NCBI RefSeq assembly: GCF_041262585.1
Contig: NZ_JBGCBZ010000005.1
Coordinates: 62,001-126,000, forward strand
DNA length: 64,000 nucleotides
Reading direction: 5' to 3'
Source: JAOEGB01 sp041262585
Lineage (GTDB): Bacteria > Actinomycetota > Actinomycetes > Streptosporangiales > Streptosporangiaceae
Both the position numbers and the translations under genes were made by a program. Each line of letters begins with the position of its first letter. Position 1 is the first letter of the stretch. The notes below the pieces were generated by a model. That model was not told where the DNA came from. It ran no database searches and was given only the letters and a program-made list of their open reading frames with translations. This document shows, piece by piece, positions 10,652-19,432 of this stretch.

Positions 10652-10663
10652 GAAACCGGTTAC
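10652..10663. promoter_or_regulatory. Putative LacI-family operator overlapping the translation start region
   Basis: GAAACCGGTTAC abuts the ATG of the CoA-transferase gene and is the exact inverted copy of the site at 4890-4901. It overlaps the last base of the GAGGAG ribosome-binding site (10647-10652). A protein bound here would act as a roadblock to transcription entering the catabolic genes. Confidence 0.62.
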
Positions 10664-12115
10664 ATGCCCCCCGAGGTGATGACCGCCGCAGAGGCGGCCG
10701 CCCGGATCCCGGACGGCGCGACGATCGCGCTCACCGGCTCCGGCGGCGGTGTCCTGGAGCCGCACGCCCTGATCGCCGCCGTCGAGGACCGGTTTCTCGA
10801 CTCCGGCGGCCCGCGCGGGCTCACCGTCGTGCACGCCTTCGGGCTCGGCGACCGCGAGAACCGCGGGCTCAACGCGCTCGCCCACGAGGGCCTGGTCAAG
10901 CGGGTCGTCGGCGGCCACTGGACCTGGGCGCCGAAGATGATCGAGCTGGCCGCGGCCGGGCGCATCGAGGCGTACTCCTGGCCCGCCGGGGCCATCAGCC
11001 TGATGATGCGTGAGGTCGGCGCGCGGCGGCCCGGCCTCGTCACGAGGACCGGGCTGCACACCTTCGCCGACCCGCGTCTCGGCGGCGGCAGGTTCAACGC
11101 CGCGGCCGAGGAGGAGCTCATCTCGCTGGTGCGGCTCGACGGCGAGGAGTTCCTCCACTACCGGCCAATGCGGGTCGACGTCGCGCTGATCCGCGGCACC
11201 GAGGCCGACCCGCGGGGCAACATCGGCTGCGGCGAGGAGGCCGCGGTGCTCGACGCGCTCGCACTCGCCCAGGCGGCCCGGGCCGGTGGCGGCCTCGTCG
11301 TCGCCCAGGTCAAGCGCCTGCGCGGCGAGCCGCTCGACCCGCGTGACGTGGTGATCCCGGCCGCGCTGGTCGACGTGGTCGTCCCCGCGCCGGACCAGTG
11401 GCAGACCTACGCCTCCGAGTACGACCCGGCGCTGTGCGGGCCGGCCGGCGGCGAGGTGACGCCCGCCCTGGCCGACCCGGTCCGGGCGGCGGTCGCCCGC
11501 AGGGCCGCGCTCGAAGTCCCTGACGGCGCCGTGCTGAACGTGGGCTTCGGCATGTCCGCGCAGGTCGTCGACGTCCTCGCGGAGCAGGGCAGGCTGCCGG
11601 GAGTCACCCTCGCCATCGAGCAGGGCCTGTTCGACGGCGTGCCGGAGACGGGCAACCTGTTCGGCGTGGCACGCGGCGCGTCGGCGAGGGTGGCCTCGAC
11701 CACCCAGTTCGACCTTTTCTCCGGGGGCCTGCTGGACGTGTGCTGTCTCGGCATGGCCCAGCTGGACGAGACCGGATCGGTCAACGTGAGCCGGTTCGGC
11801 TCGCAGATCATCGGCCCCGGCGGGTTCGTCGACATCTCGCAGAACGCCCGCAAGGCCGTGTTCTGCGGCACGTTCACCGCCAAGAACGGCGCCGTGCGCA
11901 AGCTCGTCCCGAAGGTGGACGAGGTGACCTACTCCGGCCCCTTCGCGCTCGCCGAGGGCCGCGAGGCGGTCTACGTCACCGAGCGCGCGGTCTTCCGCCT
12001 CACGCCCGCGGGGGTCGAGCTCATCGAGATCGCCGAGGGCCTCACCATCGAGCGCGACATTCTCCCTTTCATGGGCTTTCGTCCCATCATCCACGATGTA
12101 CGACCTATGAGGTGA
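10664..12115 (+). CDS. Acyl-CoA:acetate/3-ketoacid CoA-transferase, fused subunits
   Basis: A 483-residue family I CoA-transferase with alpha and beta halves in one chain, like propionate CoA-transferase. The alpha half starts with IPDGATIALTGSGGGVLEPH. The beta half carries AIEQGLFDGVPETGN, in which Glu319 fits the catalytic glutamate that forms the glutamyl-CoA ester. It would move CoA from one acyl-CoA to a carboxylic acid. The operator touches its start codon, and the acyl-CoA dehydrogenase follows after 2 nt, so it activates an acid that the dehydrogenase then uses. The natural acid substrate is unknown. Confidence 0.88.
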   Translation: MPPEVMTAAEAAARIPDGATIALTGSGGGVLEPHALIAAVEDRFLDSGGPRGLTVVHAFGLGDRENRGLNALAHEGLVKRVVGGHWTWAPKMIELAAAGRIEAYSWPAGAISLMMREVGARRPGLVTRTGLHTFADPRLGGGRFNAAAEEELISLVRLDGEEFLHYRPMRVDVALIRGTEADPRGNIGCGEEAAVLDALALAQAARAGGGLVVAQVKRLRGEPLDPRDVVIPAALVDVVVPAPDQWQTYASEYDPALCGPAGGEVTPALADPVRAAVARRAALEVPDGAVLNVGFGMSAQVVDVLAEQGRLPGVTLAIEQGLFDGVPETGNLFGVARGASARVASTTQFDLFSGGLLDVCCLGMAQLDETGSVNVSRFGSQIIGPGGFVDISQNARKAVFCGTFTAKNGAVRKLVPKVDEVTYSGPFALAEGREAVYVTERAVFRLTPAGVELIEIAEGLTIERDILPFMGFRPIIHDVRPMR

Positions 12116-12117
12116 CC

Positions 12118-13281
12118 ATGCCACTTCCTCCCGGGCTCGAGCTGTCGGCCGCCGGGGACGACAACCGGCCGGTGCGGCAACTGGTTCGCGACTTCACCGC
12201 CAAGCAGGTGATCCCGGTCGCCGCCGACCTGGACGCGTCGCCGCGGTTCCCCGCCGAGATCTACCGCGAGATGGCCAAGGCCGGGCTCTTCGGCATCACC
12301 GTGCCCGAGGAACTGGGCGGCGCGGGAGGCCGGGCGCTCGACTACCTCCACGTCATGGAGGGGCTCAGCTTCGGCTACGCCTCGGTCGCCGACCAGTGCG
12401 GCCTCGTCGAGCTGGTCGGCACGCTGCTCACCAAGCACGGCACCCCCGGCCAGCAGCGCGAGTTCCTGGGGCCCCTGCTCCGCGCCGACCGCTTCTGCGC
12501 GTACGCGCTGACCGAGGCGGGTGCGGGATCCGACCTGCGCGGCGTCTCCACCAGGGCCCGGCCCGACGGGGACGGCTGGATCCTCGACGGCGAGAAGGTC
12601 TTCATCCACAACGCGCCGGTGGCCGACTTCGCCACGGTCCTCGCCAGGACCGGCGACTCCTATTCGGTCTTCCTCGTCGATCTCGACGCCAACGGCGTCA
12701 GCCGTACGTATCGGGAGCACAAGATGGGCCAGCGGGCCAGCCAGGTCGGCGGCCTCGCCTTCGACTCGGTGCGGCTGCCGGCCGGCGCGCTGCTCGGCGG
12801 CCTCGGCGAGGGGTTCACGCTGATGACCTCGGTGCTCGCGCGGGGACGCCTGGGCATCTCAGGGCTGTCGCTCGGCATCAGCCGGGCCGCCATCACGGCC
12901 GCCGCCGAGCAGGCCGAGACCCGCACCGCCTTCGGCCGGCCGATCGGCGCGAACCAGGGGGTGGCCTTCCCCATCGCCGACGCGGCGGCCGAATACCGCG
13001 CCGCCTTCCTGCTCGCCGAGGACGCCGCCCGGCGCCTCGACCAGGGACAGGAGGACGCCGCCGCGGCCTGCTCGATGGCCAAGCTGTACGCCTCCGAGGC
13101 GTGCGTACGGCATGCCGACATGGCCGTCCAGGTCTTCGGCGGCTCAGGTTACATTCAGGGCTACTTGCCGGAACGGCTGTACAGGGACGCCCGGATCACC
13201 ACAATCTACGAGGGTACGAGCGAGATCCAGCGTCTGATCATCAGCCGCTGGCTCATGGACACGCGAGGAGGCACCCCATGA
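12118..13281 (+). CDS. Acyl-CoA dehydrogenase
   Basis: A 387-residue FAD-dependent acyl-CoA dehydrogenase, which makes a trans-2-enoyl-CoA. Visible are the flavin/substrate motif CAYALTEAGAGSDL (near residues 125-138), the C-terminal FGGSGYIQGYLPERLYRD, and IYEGTSEIQR, with Glu365 in the position of the catalytic base of the short/medium-chain group. ATG 12118 follows the CoA-transferase stop by 2 nt; the in-frame upstream stretch is only a shadow of the CoA-transferase gene. The gene overlaps the next by ATGA. Finding this enzyme in a sugar-uptake regulon is uncommon. Confidence 0.92.
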   Translation: MPLPPGLELSAAGDDNRPVRQLVRDFTAKQVIPVAADLDASPRFPAEIYREMAKAGLFGITVPEELGGAGGRALDYLHVMEGLSFGYASVADQCGLVELVGTLLTKHGTPGQQREFLGPLLRADRFCAYALTEAGAGSDLRGVSTRARPDGDGWILDGEKVFIHNAPVADFATVLARTGDSYSVFLVDLDANGVSRTYREHKMGQRASQVGGLAFDSVRLPAGALLGGLGEGFTLMTSVLARGRLGISGLSLGISRAAITAAAEQAETRTAFGRPIGANQGVAFPIADAAAEYRAAFLLAEDAARRLDQGQEDAAAACSMAKLYASEACVRHADMAVQVFGGSGYIQGYLPERLYRDARITTIYEGTSEIQRLIISRWLMDTRGGTP

Positions 13282-14276
13282 GGGTCGCCCTGATCGGCGC
13301 CGGGTTCGCCTCCCGGCCCCATGTGCTGGCACTGCACGAGCTGGGCCACGAGGTGGTCACCGTGGTGACGCGCCGGGAGGACCGGGCCAGGAACGTGCAG
13401 TTCGTCTTCCCCGGCGCGAAGCGATGCTGGCCCGCGAGCGAGGCGCTCGACGCCGGGGTGGACTTCGCCATCGTCGCCTCCCCGACCAACACCCATCTTG
13501 AGGTCGTCACCGAGGCCGCCGCCAGGAAGGTGGACCTGCTCTGTGAGAAACCTTTAGGCGCCAACAACGACCAGGCGATCGATCTGGTGCGCATCGCCCG
13601 GGAGGCCGGCATCGGGCTGGCCGTCTGCTTCCAGCACCGGGCCAAGCCGGGCGGCCGGGCCCTGCACGACCTGGTCCGCCAGGGGACGCTCGGCCAGATC
13701 ACCGGCGGCTTCCTGCACGTGCCCTGGTGGCGCGAGCAGTCCTACTATGACGACCCCGGCCGCGGGACGTTCGAGCGCGACGGCGGCGGCGCGCTCATGG
13801 TGCAGGGCATCCACTCCCTCGACCTGGTGCTGTGGGTCCTCGGGATGCCCCGCCGGGTTGTCGCCAGCGGCAGCCGGAGCCCCGCGCACAAGCTCGAGGC
13901 GGAGGACGTGTTCGGCGGCATTCTCGACTACGGCGACTTCGTGATCACGGTGCACGCCACCACCGCGGCCTTCCCCGGCAGGGAGGAGGAGCTGTGGCTG
14001 ACCGGCACCAAGGGCACCGCCGTACAGCACGGCGCGGCTCTCGACCTCTATCAGGACATCAGCATGGAGGTCGTCGCCTCTGGGACGAACGCCACCACGG
14101 CGACCGACCCGACGGGCATGCCCGTGGAGTGGCACCGGTCGGTCATCAAGGACGCCATCGAGAGCTTCGCCGAGGGCCGTGAACCGCTGGCCTCGGGCGA
14201 ATCGGCGCTCCTCACGCAGCGCGTGGTCGCCGCTCTCTACCGATCGGTCGTCTCGAACTCCTGGGAGACGATCTGA
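13278..14276 (+). CDS. Gfo/Idh/MocA family oxidoreductase (second copy)
   Basis: A 332-residue dehydrogenase with the Rossmann motif VALIGAGFASRPHV at the N-terminus and the signature LCEKPLGANND near residue 92, whose lysine is the expected catalytic residue. It differs clearly from the copy at 3667-4734, so the two probably act on different intermediates or at different carbons. ATG 13278 overlaps the acyl-CoA dehydrogenase stop (ATGA). It is the last gene of the operon; a strong hairpin follows at 14295-14338. Confidence 0.93.
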   Translation: MRVALIGAGFASRPHVLALHELGHEVVTVVTRREDRARNVQFVFPGAKRCWPASEALDAGVDFAIVASPTNTHLEVVTEAAARKVDLLCEKPLGANNDQAIDLVRIAREAGIGLAVCFQHRAKPGGRALHDLVRQGTLGQITGGFLHVPWWREQSYYDDPGRGTFERDGGGALMVQGIHSLDLVLWVLGMPRRVVASGSRSPAHKLEAEDVFGGILDYGDFVITVHATTAAFPGREEELWLTGTKGTAVQHGAALDLYQDISMEVVASGTNATTATDPTGMPVEWHRSVIKDAIESFAEGREPLASGESALLTQRVVAALYRSVVSNSWETI

Positions 14277-14294
14277 CCTGCGCCGTCGCCGTAC

Positions 14295-14338
14295 TCCCGC
14301 TCGCGGCGGAAGCGCCCACGCGCCGCCGGTGAGCGGGA
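14295..14338 (+). terminator. Hairpin terminator of the catabolic operon
   Basis: TCCCGCTC (14295-14302) pairs perfectly with GAGCGGGA (14331-14338), and after a small internal loop CGGCGG pairs with CCGCCG. There is no U-tract, as is common for GC-rich actinomycete terminators. Confidence 0.55.
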
Positions 14339-14438
14339 AGGACGGCCCCGCTCCACCCCATCCTTCAAGTTCCGGACGGTCCTTAATCACTTTCAGGCCA
14401 TCTGCCACTACTAGCGTCCACCCCCGAAGGAACGAGAA

Positions 14439-16142
14439 ATGGGGCAGGCGATGAATGAGGACAGGCGGCACCCGCTGCCGGCGTGGGCGGATCCCGAGGT
14501 GCCGGAGGAGGGGCTGGACGCCCAGGGCGTCTCGCGCCGCGGGCTGCTCCGCCGGGCTGGGCTGTTCGGCGCGGGGTTCGCCGCCGCCTCGGTCGCCGGA
14601 ACGCTGGGCGCCGGAGCCGTCGGCGCGGCGGCCGAGCCCGCGCCGGGAGGGGACGACCCGGATCTGGTCTACCTCGTCGGCGACCACCACGTGCACACCG
14701 TCTACAGCCATGACGCGAAGTACACCTTCTCCCAGCTCGCGATGCGGGCGGCGCAGTTCGGCCTCGACTGGATGGTGTTCACCGAGCACAGCAACTTCGG
14801 CCACGCGAATGCCGGTGGCGCGCTCGCCGAGCACGCGGAGGTGCTGAAGGCGCGGGCGGAGAACCCCCGCATGCTCGTCTTCCAGGGCCTGGAGTGGTAC
14901 ATCCCGGCGGCCGAGCACGCCAGCGTGATCATCGCCCCCGGCCAGAACGAGGCGGAGGTCCTCCGCCAGTTCGAGCTCGCCTACGACGGCAAGCTGAACA
15001 AGCGCACCGAGGGCTCGACGGGCCACCCGGACACACCGGGCAACGAGGCGCTGGCGGTCGAAGGCATCAAGTGGCTGGCCGAGCGGAAGCGGGCCGGCTA
15101 CATCGACGACGTGCTCGTGCTGGCCAACCACCCGTCCCGGCTCGGCATCGACTCCCCGCACGAGATGAGGGCGTGGCGCGACGCCGACCCGGAGATCATG
15201 ATCGGCATGGAGGGCGCGCCGGGCTCCCAGGGCGCCGCGCTGCCGGGCTGGCGGGGCGCGAACAGCATCCGCGGCGAGTACGAGAACAAGCCGTCCGCCC
15301 AGTCGTGGGCGGGCTATCCGGCCGAGGCGTACGTGACCTACGGCGGGTTCGACTGGATGACCGCCACGGTGGGCGGCCTGTGGGACGCGCTGCTGTCGGA
15401 GGGCAGGCTGTTCTCCGTCACCTCCAACTCCGACAACCACCGGACCGTCTACGACACCCTGCGCAACGGCGACTGGCCGGCCGGGCAGAACTTCGACAAC
15501 ACCGGCAAGCTGCCCGACCCGGTCGAAACGGGCACACCGCAGCCGGGCAGCGACTTCTGGCCGGGCCAGTTCAGCCGTACTCATGTGGGCGTGACGAAGT
15601 ACGGCTACCTGGAGGTCATGGCGGGCCTGCGGGCCGGGCGGGTGTGGGTCGACCACGGCCAGCTCGTCGACGGCATCGACGTCAGGCTCACCGGCCCCGG
15701 CGGGCACGGTCGCGGCGCCACGCTGGGCGGTCGCCTCCGCGCCCGCCGGGGGTGGCCGCTGACCCTGGAGGTCACCGTCACTACGGCGTCCCGGCCGAAC
15801 TACCACGGCGAGGTGCCGAAGCTGGCCCATGTCGACGTGATCCGCGGCGCCGTCCGCGGCCCCGCCGCCGACCGCGACACCTGGCGGGCGCCCGGCACGC
15901 GGGTGGTCCGTACGGTCGACGTCAGCGGCAAGACGGGGACCTACACCCTGCGGATCCCGCTCGGTCAGTTCTCGGAGCCGGGCTACGTGCGGCTGCGCGG
16001 CAGCGACGGGCGGCGGGGCGGCCCCGGTCTGCTGGGCCGCGACATCGACCCGCACGGCCCGATCGCCCACACGCCCGGCGACGGGGACCCGTGGGCCGAC
16101 ACCTGGTTCTACACCAACCCGATCTTCATCGACGTGGTGTGA
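14439..16142 (+). CDS. Tat-exported PHP-domain metallohydrolase (CehA/McbA-like)
   Basis: A 567-residue secreted protein. The N-terminus has a twin-arginine signal (SRRGLLRRAGLFGAGFAAAS) ending near VGAAAEP. The PHP metal site starts with VGDHHVHTVYSHDAKYTF and continues with VFTEHSNFGH, NHPSR and TSNSDNHR, supplying the His/Asp/Glu ligands of a metal-dependent hydrolase. The last 150 residues look like a beta-rich accessory domain. GAAGGA lies 7 nt before ATG 14439; a second ATG at 14451 is possible. The substrate (phosphoester, ester or carbamate) cannot be told. It stands alone, with a terminator-like hairpin behind it. Confidence 0.85.
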   Translation: MGQAMNEDRRHPLPAWADPEVPEEGLDAQGVSRRGLLRRAGLFGAGFAAASVAGTLGAGAVGAAAEPAPGGDDPDLVYLVGDHHVHTVYSHDAKYTFSQLAMRAAQFGLDWMVFTEHSNFGHANAGGALAEHAEVLKARAENPRMLVFQGLEWYIPAAEHASVIIAPGQNEAEVLRQFELAYDGKLNKRTEGSTGHPDTPGNEALAVEGIKWLAERKRAGYIDDVLVLANHPSRLGIDSPHEMRAWRDADPEIMIGMEGAPGSQGAALPGWRGANSIRGEYENKPSAQSWAGYPAEAYVTYGGFDWMTATVGGLWDALLSEGRLFSVTSNSDNHRTVYDTLRNGDWPAGQNFDNTGKLPDPVETGTPQPGSDFWPGQFSRTHVGVTKYGYLEVMAGLRAGRVWVDHGQLVDGIDVRLTGPGGHGRGATLGGRLRARRGWPLTLEVTVTTASRPNYHGEVPKLAHVDVIRGAVRGPAADRDTWRAPGTRVVRTVDVSGKTGTYTLRIPLGQFSEPGYVRLRGSDGRRGGPGLLGRDIDPHGPIAHTPGDGDPWADTWFYTNPIFIDVV

Positions 16143-16156
16143 GGGTGGCCCGGGGA

Positions 16157-16189
16157 CGCGCCGGGGTGGGCCTTGAGCCACCCGGCGCG
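16157..16189 (+). terminator. Hairpin terminator after the PHP hydrolase gene
   Basis: CGCGCCGGGGTGG (16157-16169) pairs with CCACCCGGCGCG (16178-16189), a 12-bp stem with one bulged G and an 8-nt loop. The remaining 16190-16368 shows no gene that I can support. Confidence 0.6.
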
Positions 16190-16368
16190 CTCCCGGCTCT
16201 CCTCGTCGACCGGGGTGCATCTGCGGCAGCTGACCGTGATGGCGCGTGAGGCTCAGGAACAGCGTGCCGAACGCCGCCACGCCGATGACCTGGCCGGAGG
16301 CGGGGCTCGCCGCCACGTCGCTCGTCGCCGGCGTCTGCGCCCTCCCCCTCCTGCGAAGGCGCTAGGCG

Positions 16369-17289
16369 CTAGGCCAGCTTGCGCCACACGTCGATGGCGA
16401 GCACCGGGCGCATGCCGACCGAGAGGTAGAGGTCGAGCGCGGGGGTGGTGTTGTTGGAGTCCACGTGCAGGATCGTGCCGGCCCGCCCCCGCCTCTCGTC
16501 CGCCGCGAAGGCCCGTCTGAGCAGGAACCGGCCGAGTCCCTTCCCCCGGAAGCGCGGCAGCACGGCCAGCGTGCGGACATAGCCGCAGTTCTCGTCCGGC
16601 ACGAAATGGTTGGTCCCGAGCAGCATCGCCGCCGGCTCGCCGTGGACCCGGGCCACCAGCAGCTGACCCCAGTCGTTGGCGCTGGAGGCCTCCATCTCGC
16701 CGGCCCACTCCTCGTACGTCCTGGCGACGAACCCGAAGTGCTCGGCGAACCCCTCCTGCTGGATCCGATGGGCCGTACGGAGCAGCTCGTCGTGGTCCGG
16801 CGAACCGGTCTCGACGGTCACGCCCGGCAGGAACACCGGCTCGGCCCCCTGGTGGTCGATCCGCATGCGGTGGAAGCTCGTGGCCGCGTCGAACCCGCGC
16901 GCCTTGGCGGCCGTCCGCATGGCCGTGTCCTCCGCGTAGATGCCGATGTCCACCCGGGACTGCTCGTGACCGGCGGCCCGGCCGAGCTCGGCGGCCCGCT
17001 CGATGACCGTGTCCCAGAGCCAGTCGCCGGCTCGGGCGTCCCTGGCGTGCACGTCGACGTCCACGTTGTCGCTCGCGCCCTTGCGGCGGGCCCATGCCCA
17101 CCCGAGCAGCCGGTCGCCGTCGTGGACCAGCCAGCTGTCGTCGGCCAGATCCAGCTCGCCGAGGGTGTCGGCGATGTCCTCCAGCGTCCAGTCCGGCTTG
17201 CCGGTCACCGCGATGTCGTGCTCGGCGACCAGCTCGTGGATCGCCGGGGCGTCGCCGATCAACGGCCGCCTGATGTCGAATTCGTTCAC
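16369..17289 (-). CDS. GNAT-family N-acetyltransferase with two tandem domains
   Basis: About 306 residues with two GNAT folds in a row, the layout of mycothiol synthase-like enzymes. The second domain carries the acetyl-CoA motif VLPRFRGKGLGRFLLRRAF (R/Q-x-x-G-x-G/A type) and the C-terminal NNTTPALDLYLSVGM. The first domain begins NEFDIRRPLIGDAPAI. I chose GTG 17289 because homology-like sequence starts there; a GTG at 17361 would add 24 residues without visible conservation, and neither has a strong ribosome-binding site. The acceptor substrate is unknown. It is transcribed towards the PHP hydrolase gene. Confidence 0.85.
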   Translation of the reverse strand: MNEFDIRRPLIGDAPAIHELVAEHDIAVTGKPDWTLEDIADTLGELDLADDSWLVHDGDRLLGWAWARRKGASDNVDVDVHARDARAGDWLWDTVIERAAELGRAAGHEQSRVDIGIYAEDTAMRTAAKARGFDAATSFHRMRIDHQGAEPVFLPGVTVETGSPDHDELLRTAHRIQQEGFAEHFGFVARTYEEWAGEMEASSANDWGQLLVARVHGEPAAMLLGTNHFVPDENCGYVRTLAVLPRFRGKGLGRFLLRRAFAADERRGRAGTILHVDSNNTTPALDLYLSVGMRPVLAIDVWRKLA

Positions 17290-17468
17290 GCACCGTTTGT
17301 ACGGCGCCCCACTTGGCGGCGACTTGACGACCGATTGGGAGCGGTCGGGTTCCGCGCTCACCTACCGGCGGACGCCACAAGGCAGGCGGTCGCAGGCTCA
17401 GCTCCGGACAGCCTCCCTTCCCGCCGGGAAGCGCGGCCGTCACCCGGCCGAAACAAAGGGGTATTGCT

Positions 17469-17483
17469 TAGGAAAGTTTCCTA
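17469..17483. promoter_or_regulatory. Perfect 15-bp inverted repeat in the 17290-17625 gap
   Basis: TAGGAAAGTTTCCTA has two perfect 7-bp arms around one base. It sits in a short AT-richer patch between the divergently oriented acetyltransferase and the small secreted protein, 142 bp before the latter. It looks like an operator for a dimeric regulator. The rest of this 336-bp gap shows no coding sequence. Confidence 0.5.
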
Positions 17484-17625
17484 TTGAATACTGCTGATCA
17501 TCCGCCTCAACCTCACATCACTCGCCCCCTGCGTACGGTGACGCGCTGCACCGCCCGTCGGACAGTCGTGCGGGGGAACCTCCCGTCACCACGTCGTCGC
17601 CCCTCCCAACCCCCTGGAGGCATCC

Positions 17626-17940
17626 ATGCTCCGACGCGTCCTCGCCCTCACCGGCGGCGCGGTCCTGGCCTGCGCTGCGGCACTCGCCAGCACTTCCCCC
17701 GCGCAGGCCTCGACCAACGTCACCTTCGGCCCCACGTCCATTGGCGAATACTGCCACGCCCAGGTCAGCTCCTTCGCGTGGATCGGCTTCGATCGGGGCT
17801 CGATCCAGTGCTACGGAGGCAACGGCAACCAGTACGCCGGATCGGGCAGCCCTTACCAGGCCTGTGACTACCTCACGACAGGCGTCGTTCTCAGCGCCTC
17901 CCGCGGCGCCTACGACTCGCTGGTCTGCGAGATTCAGTAG
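17626..17940 (+). CDS. Small secreted cysteine-containing protein, unknown function
   Basis: A 104-residue protein with a clear Sec signal peptide (MLRRVLALTGGAVLACAAAL, cleavage probably after SPAQA). The mature part of about 75 residues has four cysteines (EYCHA, IQCYG, QACDY, LVCEI), enough for two disulfides, and is rich in Gly, Ser and aromatic residues. A good ribosome-binding site (CTGGAGG) lies 7 nt before the ATG, and a strong hairpin terminator follows, so this is a real monocistronic gene. I do not recognise the family. Confidence 0.8.
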   Translation: MLRRVLALTGGAVLACAAALASTSPAQASTNVTFGPTSIGEYCHAQVSSFAWIGFDRGSIQCYGGNGNQYAGSGSPYQACDYLTTGVVLSASRGAYDSLVCEIQ

Positions 17941-17948
17941 AAGCCAAC

Positions 17949-17973
17949 CGGGCTCCCGGATCCCGGGAGCCCG
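17949..17973 (+). terminator. Hairpin terminator after the small secreted protein
   Basis: CGGGCTCCCGG (17949-17959) and CCGGGAGCCCG (17963-17973) form a perfect 11-bp stem with a 3-nt loop. The following 17974-18235 stretch shows no supported gene. Confidence 0.75.
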
Positions 17974-18235
17974 AGTTCCGCCGTCCGGGAGTGCCGATAT
18001 TTCTCGGCCATCGAAGGCGAGGTCGGTCAGCGTCTCCCGGCACTTAGTTGAAGAAAATGGCGATTTGTTCGAGCACGTTGTGTACGACGCTCCGGACCGA
18101 TCGTGGCTGGACATCCGCGATGTGCTCACGCCGTACGCGATGGATCTCCAATCGAGCCTCCGTACGTTCGGTGAAGCCGGTCTGAACGGCTCCCCGGAAG
18201 TGCGGGGAGCCCGCACCTCCAGTCGCCGCCCGAAA

Positions 18236-18241
18236 TAGAGT
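18236..18241 (+). promoter_or_regulatory. -10 element for a leaderless aldo/keto reductase mRNA
   Basis: TAGAGT fits the TANNNT actinobacterial -10 and ends 7 nt before the ATG at 18249. No ribosome-binding site is present, so transcription probably starts at or next to the start codon. Confidence 0.45.
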
Positions 18242-18248
18242 GATCCGT

Positions 18249-19223
18249 ATGGAATACGGACGGCTTGGCACTACCGGTTTGAAGATCAGCAGGATCTGCC
18301 TGGGCATGATGAGCTACGGCGAGCCCGACAAGTGGGGCGGCTGGGTGCTCGCCGAGGACCAGGCGGAGCCCATTGTGCGCAAGGCCGCCGACGGCGGCGT
18401 GACGTTCTTCGACACCGCCGACGTGTACTCGGCCGGCGTCAGCGAGGAGATCACCGGCAGCCTGCTGCGCAAGATCTTCCCCCGGCGCGACGACTACGTG
18501 CTGGCCACGAAGGTCTACTTCCCGATGGGCGGCGGCAAGAACGACTACGGCCTGTCCCGCAAGCACATCCTCTCGGCGATCGACGCCTCCCTCACCCGGC
18601 TCGGCACCGACTACGTGGACCTCTACCAGATCCACCGCTGGGACGGCGAGACGCCGATCGAGGAGACGATGGAGGCGCTGCACGACGTGGTCCGCTCCGG
18701 GAAGGCCCGCTACATCGGCGCCTCCAGCATGTGGGCCTGGCAGTTCGCCAAGGCCCAGCACGTCGCCGACCTCAACCACTGGACGCGCTTCGTCTCGATG
18801 CAGAACCACTACAACCTCCTCCACCGGGAGGAGGAGCGGGAGATGGTCCCGCTCTGCGTGGACCAGGGCGTCGGCCTCATCCCGTGGAGCCCGCTCGCTC
18901 GCGGCCTCCTCGCCCGCGCCGGAGCGCCCGCCGACACCACCCGCCAGACCGGCGACGCCGCGCGTCAGCAGCAGCTCTACGGCGGGCCGGGCGACGCGAC
19001 GATCCTGGAGCGGGTGGCGCAGACGGCCGCCGAGCGGGGGACGAAGCCCGCGACGGTGGCCCTCGCCTGGCTGCTGAGCCGCCCCGGCGTCGTCGCCCCG
19101 ATCATCGGCGCGACCAAGGGACACCACGTGGACGACGCGCTCGCCGCGGTCGACCTCACGCTGTCGGAGAAGGAGATCGCCTTCCTCGAGGAGCCCTACC
19201 AGGCCCGGCCGCAGCAGTTCTGA
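18249..19223 (+). CDS. Aldo/keto reductase
   Basis: A 324-residue NADPH-dependent aldo/keto reductase of the YajO/YhdN-like group. The TIM-barrel start MEYGRLGTTGLKISRICLGM is typical. The catalytic tetrad can be placed as Asp and Tyr in FFDTADVYSAG, Lys in LATKVYFP and His in YQIHRWD. The C-terminal cofactor loop reads IIGATKGHHVDDAL. I chose ATG 18249; a GTG nine bases upstream is less likely because a -10 element ends at 18241, suggesting a leaderless transcript. The physiological aldehyde or ketone is unknown. Confidence 0.93.
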   Translation: MEYGRLGTTGLKISRICLGMMSYGEPDKWGGWVLAEDQAEPIVRKAADGGVTFFDTADVYSAGVSEEITGSLLRKIFPRRDDYVLATKVYFPMGGGKNDYGLSRKHILSAIDASLTRLGTDYVDLYQIHRWDGETPIEETMEALHDVVRSGKARYIGASSMWAWQFAKAQHVADLNHWTRFVSMQNHYNLLHREEEREMVPLCVDQGVGLIPWSPLARGLLARAGAPADTTRQTGDAARQQQLYGGPGDATILERVAQTAAERGTKPATVALAWLLSRPGVVAPIIGATKGHHVDDALAAVDLTLSEKEIAFLEEPYQARPQQF

Positions 19224-19432
19224 ATCAGTTGCCCGCCTCGACGCCGGCGGACAGGCCGCGGTTCGGCTTCCGCCGCGCCGAGGAGCACGGCGTCACGCCC
19301 CCGGTGGTCGAATGGGGTCCGCATTTCCAGGTGCGGGTCTTCCAGGACCCGGCTTCCCGTGGCCCGTCCGCCTACGCCGAGCCGTTCTCCAGGGTGTGAG
19401 GCCGCCTCCCGCGCGTGCGTTAGGGTCGGCGC

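Noticed and set aside
13554..16316. 920-codon minus-strand frame opposite the second Gfo/Idh and PHP hydrolase genes
   Set aside because: Antisense shadow. The plus-strand proteins show a Rossmann motif, EKP signature, Tat signal and PHP ligands.
19229..19399. Small frame of about 56 codons between the aldo/keto reductase and PaaK-like genes
   Set aside because: It starts with TTG, has no ribosome-binding site and no recognisable family. It could be real but is not supported.
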